NCBI GenBank assembly: GCA_027075325.1
Contig: JALTBN010000060.1
Span: 1-64,000, forward strand
Length of the DNA: 64,000 bases
Direction: 5' to 3'
From: Thermococcus sp.
GTDB taxonomy: Archaea; Methanobacteriota_B; Thermococci; Thermococcales; Thermococcaceae
Part shown: positions 34,017 to 42,713 of the stretch, piece by piece
Numbering within the stretch: position 1 is the first letter of the stretch
Layout: the number at the start of each line of letters is the position of its first letter
Notes under the pieces: model-generated
Told to the model about the DNA's origin: nothing
Seen by the model: the letters and a program-made list of their open reading frames with translations, nothing else
Database searches by the model: none
Program-made: the position numbers and the translations under genes

Positions 34017-35972
34017 GTGTCCGAAAATAATCAGAACGGAAAGGAAAAGTCCCAAAAAGCTGAAAAAAAGCTTTATTATCATGGATTGACTGAGCAGAAG
34101 AAGCTGGATGTCTCCAAGCTCAAGCTGGTTTCTCTCATAATAGCCGTCCTGGGTGTGGTGGTTGTCCTCATAGCCGCTCAGAGTGCCCAGGCACCGATGG
34201 CAAAGGTGAGCGATATCTACGGCAACTACCTCATGAACTACGCCGTTGTAAGGGTCGAGGGGAACGTTACTACAGTTCCCTACGTCTCAGACAGCGGGGG
34301 CAAGCTTTCTATAACGTTCACAGTCAGTGATGGGAGCGGTAACATAGACGTGAGGGTATATTCCCCCGTCGCGGAGAGGATGATTCGGGAAGGAAAAATC
34401 CCCATGCCCGGTGACAGGGTCGAGGCCGAGATACAGCTGAGGGTGAGGGAAACCTACACGTACGGCATGCTCCAGTACCTCGACGGCCTCAAGTTCATCT
34501 CAAAGGATTACTCCGACAGACCGGAGAAGGTCACGAGCCTGAGCGCGGATATGGCGTACAAATACGTCGAAACATCGGGAATAATCGAGTCGCCGAACGA
34601 GGTCGGCAGTGGATTGCTCTTTGATGTCGACACGGGTTCAGGCAAAGTAAGCGTCCTCATACCCAAGGTTCTTTACGCCACTGGAAACGCCCCCAACATA
34701 ACGGCGGGCGACCAGGTGACCGTTGATGGAATAGTCTACCTCTACAAGGGAAGCTCACCTGAGATAGTTGTAAGAGACCTCTCCGCCGTAAGGGTCTCAA
34801 GCCCGGAGCAGTCCGGCCCAGTTCCGCTTAACGAGCTTTCAAAGCACAGTGGGGAGACCGTTACAGTCCAGGGAACTCTGGAGAAAATAAGCTACGATTC
34901 ATCCAGCAGGGAGTACCTCGTCACAATCTCAGGGGACGGGACGAAGATAACCGCAGTCTCATCACGCGAGACCCTCTCCTCGATCAACCCGCTGACCGCC
35001 GGGAGCGGCTCAATGGTCCGCGCCGTCGGTGTGGTGACCAGCAACGGCACCCTCAGGGTATCAAAGTTTGAGGTGATAAAACCGGTCACCCCCAGGATAG
35101 CAAAGGTCTCCTCCCTCGGAGAAGACGACGTTGGAAGGATAGTCGTCGTCGAGGGCAACATAGTGGACACTGCCCAGATCGGCTCGAACCTAAAGCTCAC
35201 CGTTAACGATGGAACCGGCGAGATAGCAGTATTCATCCCGGCACCGGCGCTCGGAGAGCTCGATGAGACCACGAAGGCCAACCTCAAGAAGGGACTGGGT
35301 GTTAGAATCGGCGGTTACGTGGAGAATTACAGGGGAACCCTTGAGATAGTCCCATACACAGGCAGGGCCATCCTGGCATACGGGGAGCCCGTGAAGGCAG
35401 AAACCATGACATCAACACAGAAACAGAACGGCACCGAAACGGAGACCGTGAGCCTGGCGGGACTTGGCTCAGCGACCGGAACCGTGGAGCTCAACGTTAC
35501 CTGGGAGGGGCTTTACTACTCCAAACCCAATTACATCCTTCTCCTGAAGGACTCAAGCGGCGAAGCAAACCTCACCGTCCCCAGATCGCTGATTCCAAAC
35601 CCGCTCCAAGCAGGAACCGGAAGCTCTCTCCTGATCAAGTACGACGCGAACGGAAAGAAGGTTACGTCGATAGAGGTTCTCAAGGCGGTCCCGTCGCCTG
35701 AAGTCAGGACAGGGAAGGTCACCCTCAGCATGAAGGGGGAGACCGTCATAGTTGAGGGAACCATCAAGAGCGTATACGCGGGGAGCACGTTCTTCAGCAT
35801 AACCCTGAACGACGGAAGCGGAGACCTCGCGGTGTTCATACCCAAGGGCGTTGCGGGGGACGCCTCATTCAAAGAAGGCGAGAAGCTGAAGGTCGGGGGA
35901 TACGTGACGGAGTACAAGGGCAAACCGGAAGTCGTCCCGTACAACGCGGACGCGATAGCGGTGGAGGGATGA
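34017..35972 (+). CDS. Membrane-anchored protein with about six OB folds
   Basis: 651 residues. A Lys-rich cytoplasmic N-terminus (about 36 residues), one membrane helix (about 38-57) and then about six OB-like modules outside, several with NDGTGEIAVFIP or NDGSGDLAVFIP strands and GGYVxxYxGxxEIVPY ends. Strong similarity to the lipoprotein at 32460. GTG 34017 is preferred as start because AAGGAGGTG lies right before it; the frame is open 30 codons upstream through the promoter. Its stop region leads directly into the TctA-like gene. Function unknown: nucleic acid, polysaccharide or S-layer binding are all possible. Confidence 0.85.
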   Translation: MSENNQNGKEKSQKAEKKLYYHGLTEQKKLDVSKLKLVSLIIAVLGVVVVLIAAQSAQAPMAKVSDIYGNYLMNYAVVRVEGNVTTVPYVSDSGGKLSITFTVSDGSGNIDVRVYSPVAERMIREGKIPMPGDRVEAEIQLRVRETYTYGMLQYLDGLKFISKDYSDRPEKVTSLSADMAYKYVETSGIIESPNEVGSGLLFDVDTGSGKVSVLIPKVLYATGNAPNITAGDQVTVDGIVYLYKGSSPEIVVRDLSAVRVSSPEQSGPVPLNELSKHSGETVTVQGTLEKISYDSSSREYLVTISGDGTKITAVSSRETLSSINPLTAGSGSMVRAVGVVTSNGTLRVSKFEVIKPVTPRIAKVSSLGEDDVGRIVVVEGNIVDTAQIGSNLKLTVNDGTGEIAVFIPAPALGELDETTKANLKKGLGVRIGGYVENYRGTLEIVPYTGRAILAYGEPVKAETMTSTQKQNGTETETVSLAGLGSATGTVELNVTWEGLYYSKPNYILLLKDSSGEANLTVPRSLIPNPLQAGTGSSLLIKYDANGKKVTSIEVLKAVPSPEVRTGKVTLSMKGETVIVEGTIKSVYAGSTFFSITLNDGSGDLAVFIPKGVAGDASFKEGEKLKVGGYVTEYKGKPEVVPYNADAIAVEG

Positions 35973-35974
35973 GC

Positions 35975-37297
35975 ATGATTCCCCTCACAGAGCTCCTGCT
36001 ATGGTCACTCGCCGGAGTAATATTCGGCGCGCTCATCTCGTGGATTCCAGGCTTCCACATATTCAACATAATGGCCCTGCTGGTGGCAGTGTTCGGGGTA
36101 GGCTCAATAATGCCGACGGACGCCTTCCCCTTCTTTGCCATAGGTTCAATAGTGGCATACGCCTACGTGAGCGCAATATCCAGCGTCTACTTCAGCGTGG
36201 CAGACGAGAGCGCCGTCTTTCTCCTCTTCCCAACGCAGCGCTATCTTCTCCTAGGAAGGGGGCACGAAGCGGTGCTTCTGTACCTCCTGGGGGCCGTCGC
36301 AGGAACCCTTATCCTCGTGTTCAGCGCCCTCTTCATATTCCCGAAGGTACTGCCACCGATATACCAGGCGACCAGCCCGTACATCACCTACTTCCTCGTG
36401 GCGATAGTGCTCTTCATGTTCATGAGCGAGTGGCCAAAGGAAGGTGACCGCGGAAGGAGCCCCTGGCACAGACTCTGGCTGGCCTGGAGGCAGATACTGG
36501 CTGGGATAGCGGTCTTCTTCCTTTCGGGCCTGCTGGGATTCGCTGTCATGAACACCAACCTCCTGCCAACGACCAGCGCCTACACCCGCCTGACCCCGAT
36601 GTTCATCGGCTTCTTCGGCATGTCCTGGGTTCTTCTCAACATTCTCTCCAATCCTCCAATGCTTGAGCAACAAACTGCCGACAAAGTCGAGAGCAGCGTC
36701 TACAACATTCTCAAGGCCAGCTTCGGTGGAGCTCTGGGCGGAACGATAGCCGCTGTGTACCCAATAATCACCGGTGGAATGGGTGCCTTAGTTGCCGGCC
36801 ACATGACGAGCCAGCGCGGAGACGACGCTTTCATCATCAGCCAGGGCGTCAACAGGGTCATCTACTACGTCGGAGCCTTCACTCTGCTCTTCCTGCCGAA
36901 TCTGAGGCTCACGAGGGGAGCCGCTGCGTGGCTCGTCAGCTCGGTATACACGCCAAAGAGCTATTCAGAGTACCTCGCGGCAGTCGGTGTCATCCTGCTC
37001 GCGGCGGGCATAAGCTTCCTCTTCACTTACTACATCTCCAAATTCATAGCGAGGAGCTTCAAGGTGGTCCACATACAAAAGATATCGTACATCGTGGCAG
37101 TGGTTTTAATAGCCATCTCCTACATCCTGACCGGATGGATGGGTGTGGTTGTCCTCTTCGTCTCAGCGGCCATAGGAATGATGGCGGCTGCGTTCAACAC
37201 CAGGAGGAGCTACTGCCTCGGCGGACTCATCCTTCCGGTGCTCATCAGCATGACCGGGCACACGGGAGCCTTCATGCACCTGCTTGGACTGGGGTGA
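35975..37297 (+). CDS. TctA/DUF112-like membrane permease
   Basis: 440 residues with about ten to twelve membrane helices. The N-terminal LLLWSLAGVIFGALISWIPGFHIFNIMALL and the C-terminal YCLGGLILPVLISMTG fit the archaeal DUF112 branch of the tripartite tricarboxylate transporter TctA family. The large periplasmic binding protein and small TctB subunit are missing nearby, so its cargo and mechanism are unclear. ATG 35975 follows GGAGG at better spacing than ATG 35969. It lies between two OB-fold genes in an apparent operon (3-5 base gaps). Confidence 0.82.
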   Translation: MIPLTELLLWSLAGVIFGALISWIPGFHIFNIMALLVAVFGVGSIMPTDAFPFFAIGSIVAYAYVSAISSVYFSVADESAVFLLFPTQRYLLLGRGHEAVLLYLLGAVAGTLILVFSALFIFPKVLPPIYQATSPYITYFLVAIVLFMFMSEWPKEGDRGRSPWHRLWLAWRQILAGIAVFFLSGLLGFAVMNTNLLPTTSAYTRLTPMFIGFFGMSWVLLNILSNPPMLEQQTADKVESSVYNILKASFGGALGGTIAAVYPIITGGMGALVAGHMTSQRGDDAFIISQGVNRVIYYVGAFTLLFLPNLRLTRGAAAWLVSSVYTPKSYSEYLAAVGVILLAAGISFLFTYYISKFIARSFKVVHIQKISYIVAVVLIAISYILTGWMGVVVLFVSAAIGMMAAAFNTRRSYCLGGLILPVLISMTGHTGAFMHLLGLG

Positions 37298-37302
37298 TGT
37301 AG

Positions 37303-38703
37303 ATGAGGGGCTTCACACACTACATCTCCGGTCTCGCTGCGGTCACTTTTTTCCCAGCCCTCGTCTCAGACCTCAGGATGGGAATTCTGATACCAGTCAT
37401 AGCCGCAGCTGCAGCCTACTTCCCGGACTTCATGGACTTCAAGTTTGGCAAGTTCTTCGCGAGGAGGGACTACGAGATAGACCCGGCCCCCTGGGACGAG
37501 AAGAAGCACTACGCGCCGAAGGTTGTAAATGTCTCAGAGCTAAGCGAGAAGAACCGCTACCAGTTCTTCGCGGTTAGGGGAAAGGTAGAGAAGATACTCA
37601 CGCAGGGTTCCGGGACCATATCATACGAAATAGTGGAGAAGGACGGAACCACAAGAACCGTAAGCGAGGAGTACAACAGCGTGGTCTTCACCCTCGACGA
37701 CGGAACCGGGAAAATAACGGTTGAAGCGTTTGGCGACGACTACAAGTTCTTTGAGGAGGAGTTTGGAGCCATAGAAGAAGGAAAAGAGATGCTGATCTTC
37801 GGCTATGTTGACGTCGACGATGACGGGAAGCTCAGGCTCATAGTCAGCGACGCCCCGCATCCGCAGGGCATAGCAAACACGATAAAGAGGGCGATAGAGG
37901 AGGCCTACCACGAGGGCGAGAGGATAGTCAAGATACACAACATCCGCCTGCCAGGGGACGTCTACAGACGCTTCATGATCCACCTCGACCCGCCGAAGAG
38001 GGAAGTTCGCGTCGAGATGGGGCCGATAGTGACGCCGGGCGGCGTTTCCATCGGCGGCGACGTTCCGGAGTACAGGAAGTACGGGGTGGCGAAGGTTGAC
38101 GTGCCCTTCATCAAGACCTACCCCAAGCCGACGAGGATTGACTCCTTCTCAGGCCCGGAGATCGCCTTCAGAAGGGCAGAGTTCAAGGGGAAGACCGTCG
38201 TCAAGGACAGATTCCTGCCATGGCACCACGGCTTCAGCCATTCAATGACAATGGGAGTGATAATAGGCCTCGTCGTCTTCGCCTTCTTCAAGCTGATAGG
38301 CTACGAGCACGCAACGGCCTTAGCCTTAGCCTCGATGATCGGCCAGTGGCTCCACGTCTTCGAGGACCAGCTGGGCTTCATGGGCAGCAACCTCTTCCCG
38401 CCGCTCACCAAGGACGTCATCCCCGGCTTCAAGCTCGGCGAGAGCGGCAGCGGCTTGACAAACTTCTCCACCGCCTGGCTGATGATAGCGATGATGATAT
38501 GGAACTTCAACCGCTTCACAGATCCAAGGCCGATTCCGATCAGCGACGCAAAGCTGCTCCTCTACCTGATATGGCCCTCGATAATCGGCTTTGGAATAGC
38601 GATAGTCAGGAGCTTCAAGCTGAGAAGGGAAATCAACCAGCTCATGGACTACTACACGAACTTAGAGGCCTTCGATGAGATGGAGGAAGTTGGGGGGATT
38701 TAA
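37303..38703 (+). CDS. YdjM-like membrane metal-dependent hydrolase with inserted OB fold
   Basis: 466 residues. The family frame is split: GFTHYISGLAAVTFF at the N-terminus and WHHGFSHSMTMGVIIGLVVF, IGQWLHVFEDQLGFMGSNLFPP near 305-370 hold the conserved His/Asp metal-binding residues of the YdjM (LexA-regulated membrane hydrolase) family. Between them a soluble insert of about 230 residues includes an OB fold (about 85-190: FFAVRGKVEKIL, VVFTLDDGTGKITVEAFG). This links it to the OB-rich neighbours. ATG follows GGGGTGAT. The insert is unusual for the family. Confidence 0.8.
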   Translation: MRGFTHYISGLAAVTFFPALVSDLRMGILIPVIAAAAAYFPDFMDFKFGKFFARRDYEIDPAPWDEKKHYAPKVVNVSELSEKNRYQFFAVRGKVEKILTQGSGTISYEIVEKDGTTRTVSEEYNSVVFTLDDGTGKITVEAFGDDYKFFEEEFGAIEEGKEMLIFGYVDVDDDGKLRLIVSDAPHPQGIANTIKRAIEEAYHEGERIVKIHNIRLPGDVYRRFMIHLDPPKREVRVEMGPIVTPGGVSIGGDVPEYRKYGVAKVDVPFIKTYPKPTRIDSFSGPEIAFRRAEFKGKTVVKDRFLPWHHGFSHSMTMGVIIGLVVFAFFKLIGYEHATALALASMIGQWLHVFEDQLGFMGSNLFPPLTKDVIPGFKLGESGSGLTNFSTAWLMIAMMIWNFNRFTDPRPIPISDAKLLLYLIWPSIIGFGIAIVRSFKLRREINQLMDYYTNLEAFDEMEEVGGI

Positions 38704-39557
38704 CCCCCTTCCCTTTCCGGTTTCCTCGCGACCACTCCGAGAGCTTCCTCGACGCGCTTAACTCCAACGAAGCCCGCCCTTCTCAGCCTTTCCATGACCC
38801 CCTTCTGGAGGTCTTTCTTCCTGTACTTCTTTCCAGGGTTGCCCACGTAGTGGAAGAGCCTTCCGCCGGGCTTTAAAATCCTGAAAAGCTCACGGTAGAA
38901 CTCCTCGCTGTAAAGCTGGCCCGCTAAGGAGAAGCGCGGGGGGTCGTGGATTACCACGTCGAAGCTTTCCGGCTTGAACCTCTTAACGACTTCAAAAGAA
39001 TCGCCCTGGATGACCTGAACCTTCCCTCCGGTGAAAAGCTCCCTGCTCCATGGGTTTATGCGCGCGAGTTCAAGGACGTTTGGGTCCTTCTCGACGGTTA
39101 TCACGTAGGCACCCCTCTTGGAGGCCTCTATTGCAGTGTAGCCCAGCCCCATGCAGGTATCAAGGACGGTCTCGCCCTCCGTTGGCTTCACCGCGTTCAC
39201 CTTGTTCCTCGTGTCCTGGAGGGGGTTTACCTCCTTCGTGCGGTGCATCCTGACGCCGTTTATCTCTATCGTCGGCGGGATCGTCGGGACGAGCTTGTAA
39301 AAACCGGTTTCACCTGCTATCGCAGCCTTGTAGACACCTCCATTGGAAACGAAGTATACCGTACCCTTATCGCTGGCAATCTTTTCGAGAACCTCCCTCT
39401 CAACAAGGGTGCCGTCTGGAAAAAGGGCACCATCGCCCCTTATCTCAACTTCCCAGGTCCTGCTGGTCTTCCGGAGGTCAAGGTTGAGTTTAACCCTCCC
39501 CCTTGAAACTAAAATCATCCCGGCCTCTCTGAACGTGATGTAGTGGAGCTCCTCCAT
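38700..39557 (-). CDS. SAM-dependent methyltransferase (archaeal COG2521-like)
   Basis: 285 residues. Class I Rossmann motifs: VLDTCMGLGYTAIEASKRGA (motif I), VITVEKDPNVLELAR (II), VIQGDSF (III), FDVVIHDPPRFSLAGQLY (IV, DPPR) and LKPGGRLFHYVG. The N-terminal domain (about 1-110) is a separate beta-rich region. This fits predicted archaeal methyltransferases that probably modify RNA; the target is unknown. No ribosome-binding site is seen, but a CTTTTTAAC box about 26 bases upstream of the ATG suggests a leaderless mRNA. Overlaps the convergent YdjM-like gene by four bases. Confidence 0.85.
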   Translation of the reverse strand: MEELHYITFREAGMILVSRGRVKLNLDLRKTSRTWEVEIRGDGALFPDGTLVEREVLEKIASDKGTVYFVSNGGVYKAAIAGETGFYKLVPTIPPTIEINGVRMHRTKEVNPLQDTRNKVNAVKPTEGETVLDTCMGLGYTAIEASKRGAYVITVEKDPNVLELARINPWSRELFTGGKVQVIQGDSFEVVKRFKPESFDVVIHDPPRFSLAGQLYSEEFYRELFRILKPGGRLFHYVGNPGKKYRKKDLQKGVMERLRRAGFVGVKRVEEALGVVARKPEREGG

Positions 39558-39815
39558 GTGGGGGGGTTTGAACGGGGGTTAAAAAGACTTCGCCACTTAA
39601 ATTTGAGATGGTTCTATTATCAAAAACTCGCTCTTGGCTTGAAGAGAGCCTTCCCATCAGTCTAGCCGGACACCACTAATCCCCAGGTGGGATATACCGA
39701 CACACAAGTTTTAATACCTCCATTTCCCTAAATCTTTCTGGAAAAATCAAGAAAATTATTTAAAGCAGAAAGTTTATTTTTCCAAAAGCGAGAACAATAA
39801 CAAGGGGGTTACATT
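39558..39815. promoter_or_regulatory. Divergent intergenic region, methyltransferase and KaiC-like genes
   Basis: 258 bases without a gene. On the minus side it holds the methyltransferase promoter near 39578-39588. On the plus side ATTATTTAAAGC (about 39756-39767) is a likely TATA for the KaiC-like gene. A second candidate, GTTTTAATACC, is at about 39709-39719. No ORF or clear RNA structure is seen. Confidence 0.4.
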
Positions 39816-40538
39816 GTGAACATGTCTACTATTGGCGAGAGGATATCCACCGGGGTTCCCGGTCTCGATGACATAATAGAAGGAGGCCTCATCCCGGGTA
39901 AGGTGTACCTCATCACGGGGCCGCCCGGCAGCGGGAAGACGACTATGGGCATGCACTTTCTCATCGATGGCGCAAAGAAGGGGGAGAAAGTTGCCTACGC
40001 ATCCCTCATACAGAACCCGGAAGAGGCCGTCAAGGACATGATGCGCTTCGACCCTTCCATAAAAGTATACTCCACCTCAAAGAAGCTTCTCCTCTTCGAC
40101 TTAGGCCCCATGCTCTGGAGAGAGTCCTCCCACGTCCCAACCTGGAAGAGCGTCCTTTTCAGACTCAGGGAGATAGCGGAGGATGAGAAGATAAGCAGGC
40201 TGGTCATCGACCCAGTTACGGCCATAGAGTTTTCAATGGAGCACCCCGCTGAGAAGAGGGCCGAGCTGGCGCGCTTCATACGTGGCCTTGAAGACCTCAA
40301 CGTCACGGCGTACCTGATAGCGGAGATGACGGACCTGGACCACTACACCGAAGAACACTACCTCGTGAGCGGCGTTATAATGCTTCACTACTTCCTCCAC
40401 GAGGGAAGAATGGTCAGGGCAATCCAAGTACTTAAGATGAGGAGAACGAACCACAGAACCGGCCTGTACCCCATAGAATTCACGAACCGGGGACTTGAGG
40501 TGAAAGGGGAAAGCCCGTTCAGCAACGTTAGACTCTGA
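39816..40538 (+). CDS. KaiC-like RecA-superfamily ATPase
   Basis: 240 residues, a single KaiC domain. TGVPGLDDIIEGGLIPGKVYLITGPPGSGKTTMGMHFL gives Walker A at about 33-41; Walker B is RLVIDPVTAIEFS. HYTEEHYLVSGVIMLHYF and MRRTNHRTGLYPIEFT are typical of the archaeal GvpD/KaiC signalling group. It probably acts as an ATP-dependent regulator or scaffold. Start GTG 39816 is favoured by GGGGGT six bases upstream; ATG 39822 is an alternative. The 3' end meets and overlaps (11 bases) the DUF257 gene pair on the other strand. Confidence 0.88.
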   Translation: MNMSTIGERISTGVPGLDDIIEGGLIPGKVYLITGPPGSGKTTMGMHFLIDGAKKGEKVAYASLIQNPEEAVKDMMRFDPSIKVYSTSKKLLLFDLGPMLWRESSHVPTWKSVLFRLREIAEDEKISRLVIDPVTAIEFSMEHPAEKRAELARFIRGLEDLNVTAYLIAEMTDLDHYTEEHYLVSGVIMLHYFLHEGRMVRAIQVLKMRRTNHRTGLYPIEFTNRGLEVKGESPFSNVRL

Positions 40539-41109
40539 TTCTCTTTCCATCTTCTCCGGAGATAGAACGCAGAACCTTCGCTCTCGCCCCATCAAGAAAC
40601 AGAACCCCCGTGGCAACGTCCTCCAGGAGGGCCAGAAACTCACGGGGGGCCACGTCAGAGTTGACCAAAAGGACCCAGCGCCTTCTTCCCCCAAGTTCAC
40701 CGCTCAGAAACTCAATAACGGAGAGGGCCGCCCTTTCAACGTTCCCCTGCACCATGAGGAACCTCTCAAGGCCAACGACCACAGCAGTCTCTTGGATCAT
40801 TCCCCCGATCTTCTCAAGGGCCACCGTGGGGTTAGAAGTCATCGGTAAGTGCATCCAGGGATATTTCCACTCAACCCTTCCCCCGATCTTAACCAGGCCT
40901 GCTCTATCAAACCTTCCCATGTCAACCCCTGCAGATTTCAGAGACGAGACAAAGGCCGCGGCCATATCTGCGATGCTCACAATGGTACATTCCCCACCAA
41001 ATGCCTCAACCGTACGAAGGAGGGCGGCTGAAGCTGGAGACAGCGTCGTGTATTCGATGAGCACGATCTCACCGGGCTGAACTGAGCCAAGGAACTCCCC
41101 CAGTTTCAT
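40528..41109 (-). CDS. DUF257 protein
   Basis: 193 residues. Belongs by pattern to DUF257, a Thermococcales-specific family shaped like a KaiC domain without the P-loop: GEIVLIEYTTLSPASAALLRTVEAFG, VSIADMAAAFVSSLKSAGVD and VVVGLERFLMVQGNVERA. It has no Walker A lysine. It overlaps its upstream paralogue by four bases (ATGA) and so is coupled to it. Function unknown; sitting opposite a KaiC-like ATPase suggests a regulatory pair. Confidence 0.78.
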   Translation of the reverse strand: MKLGEFLGSVQPGEIVLIEYTTLSPASAALLRTVEAFGGECTIVSIADMAAAFVSSLKSAGVDMGRFDRAGLVKIGGRVEWKYPWMHLPMTSNPTVALEKIGGMIQETAVVVGLERFLMVQGNVERAALSVIEFLSGELGGRRRWVLLVNSDVAPREFLALLEDVATGVLFLDGARAKVLRSISGEDGKRIRV

Positions 41110-41729
41110 GTCAATCCCTCCGGAGGTTCCTTCAGAATATTAACACCCTCCGCAGACACCTCAATAACATAGTGCTTGCTCTCCTCAAAGCTCCGGAGTG
41201 CGTATTCGCTGACCGCCTTCCTGTTGAGGAATAGAAACGTAACCTTGCCGGAGGGGGATACCAAAGGCCTCTCAGTGATCTCAAAGTACCTCTCAAGCTT
41301 CACCCTGTCCCCCTGGAACGGGAGGATGAACTTCTCAAGGCCGAGAACTATCACTCCCTTGGTCCCTTCTATTTCGGTGAAGAAGGGCTTCACAGTTTTC
41401 GAGTACATAATGGAGTGATATTCAAAGTCCTCCCCAGGAGGAACTTCCCCAAGGGAAATCCCGTAAAGCTTACTTGATTTTTCACGAACGACGTATGCGC
41501 TTCCCACGTCCAGCGGCTCCCCCTGAAACTTCAGGCGCTGGAGGAAAAGGTGAAGGGTATCGTATATGTCCACTATGAGAATCGGAAAACCCCTCACCCG
41601 AAGGGCGTTGAAAACCTCTTTGAAGACTCTCTCGGGATGGCCGGTGGGCTCGTACTCCACCAGAACCGTCTCTCCACCCTGCACTTTTTTGATTACTCTC
41701 TCAACAGGTCCTAACATATGTCGCCCCAT
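41106..41729 (-). CDS. DUF257 protein, paralogue of the next gene
   Basis: 207 residues, with the same layout as its neighbour: GGETVLVEYEPTGHPERVFKEVFNALRVRG, ILIVDIYDTLHLFLQRLKFQG and GVIVLGLEKFILPFQGDRVKLE. The ATG at 41729 has TTTAAGTAG about 25 bases upstream, fitting a leaderless message; ATG 41717 is a second option with a weak GGGGCG site. First gene of a two-gene unit. No catalytic residues recognised. Confidence 0.78.
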   Translation of the reverse strand: MGRHMLGPVERVIKKVQGGETVLVEYEPTGHPERVFKEVFNALRVRGFPILIVDIYDTLHLFLQRLKFQGEPLDVGSAYVVREKSSKLYGISLGEVPPGEDFEYHSIMYSKTVKPFFTEIEGTKGVIVLGLEKFILPFQGDRVKLERYFEITERPLVSPSGKVTFLFLNRKAVSEYALRSFEESKHYVIEVSAEGVNILKEPPEGLT

Positions 41730-41761
41730 AGTACTTTGAGATTCAAACTACTTAAACCTTC

Positions 41762-42703
41762 TCATCCAATAATACGTCCAAAAAGCCTCCTGAAGTTGTC
41801 AAAGGTTATGGCATTAATTTCCTTCTCACTGAAGCGCTCCTTCATCTTCTCGATTAGGTTGGGAATCCGCGATTCATCCTCAAAACCTTCAACGCCCTTC
41901 CCACTCCAGCCGCTTAGGTAGTAAACAAAGTCAAAGCCGAGACCAACGTGCCTGTACCCGATAAGGTCGGCCATGTAGGCAATGTGTTCAACGTACTTAT
42001 CGAGGGTCGGCTTTTCTCTGTCGACGAAGGACGGAATTGCAACCGCCCCAACTACTCCGTCCCTCTCTGCTATTGCCTTCAGCTGCTCGTCTGTCAGGTT
42101 TCGGGGGGAGTTACAGAGGGTCCTGGCGTTGGAGTGGGATGCCATGACCGGGAAGGAAGTCACGTCCAGGGCGTCCCAGAAGCCCGCCTCGTTTATATGG
42201 CTCAAATCAAGGACTATCCCCAGTTCCTCGGCCTTGCCAACGACTTCCACCCCAAAGTTGGTGAGACCGCCGTTCGTCCTCTCAAACACCCCATCCCCGA
42301 TCTGGTTCCTGAGGCTCCACGTCAGCGTGAGAACCCTCAAACCAAGCTCGTGAAACGTCTCTAAAACGTCAAGGCTCTCGATGGGCTCTCCTCCCTCAAG
42401 GCCCAGCCAGAGGGCCACACGGTTCTCTTTGATTGCCTCATCCATCCCTTTTATGTCCGTCACAAGCTCAAACCGCTCTCCCTCGCGAACATCAGATTTA
42501 AACCTTCTGAAGGCCTCAATGGCATAGCGGAGGGCGTATACTCTTTTATCCGGCGGTGTCCACACAGAGGCAACCCTCGCCCGCACGTAGTCACCAAAAA
42601 ACCTCTCAAAGTTCCGTTCAAGGACGGAACCTTCCCCCTTTCCGCGCTCTTCCCAGATGAGTGTGGGAAGATCTGAGTGGGCGTCAAAAACAACGTAACC
42701 CAT
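41762..42703 (-). CDS. Membrane dipeptidase (M19 family)
   Basis: 313 residues. Metal and catalytic motifs of renal-dipeptidase-like enzymes: FDAHSDLPTLIW (HxD) at the N-terminus, LWLGLEGGEPIES (bridging Glu), LDLSHINEAGFWDAL, VMASHSNARTLCNSPRNLTDEQLKAI (His and Arg) and VGLGFDFVYY (Asp). It hydrolyses dipeptides and has no signal peptide here, so it is cytosolic. ATG 42703 follows GGTGGTGA; the frame extends upstream into the neighbour. Ten bases separate it from the upstream helical-repeat gene, implying one operon. Confidence 0.93.
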   Translation of the reverse strand: MGYVVFDAHSDLPTLIWEERGKGEGSVLERNFERFFGDYVRARVASVWTPPDKRVYALRYAIEAFRRFKSDVREGERFELVTDIKGMDEAIKENRVALWLGLEGGEPIESLDVLETFHELGLRVLTLTWSLRNQIGDGVFERTNGGLTNFGVEVVGKAEELGIVLDLSHINEAGFWDALDVTSFPVMASHSNARTLCNSPRNLTDEQLKAIAERDGVVGAVAIPSFVDREKPTLDKYVEHIAYMADLIGYRHVGLGFDFVYYLSGWSGKGVEGFEDESRIPNLIEKMKERFSEKEINAITFDNFRRLFGRIIG

Positions 42704-42713
42704 TTTCACCACC

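Noticed and set aside
33400..35900. Similarity of the two OB-fold genes as a DNA-level inverted repeat
   Set aside because: The likeness is at protein level; nucleotide identity is too patchy to call a recent inverted duplication.
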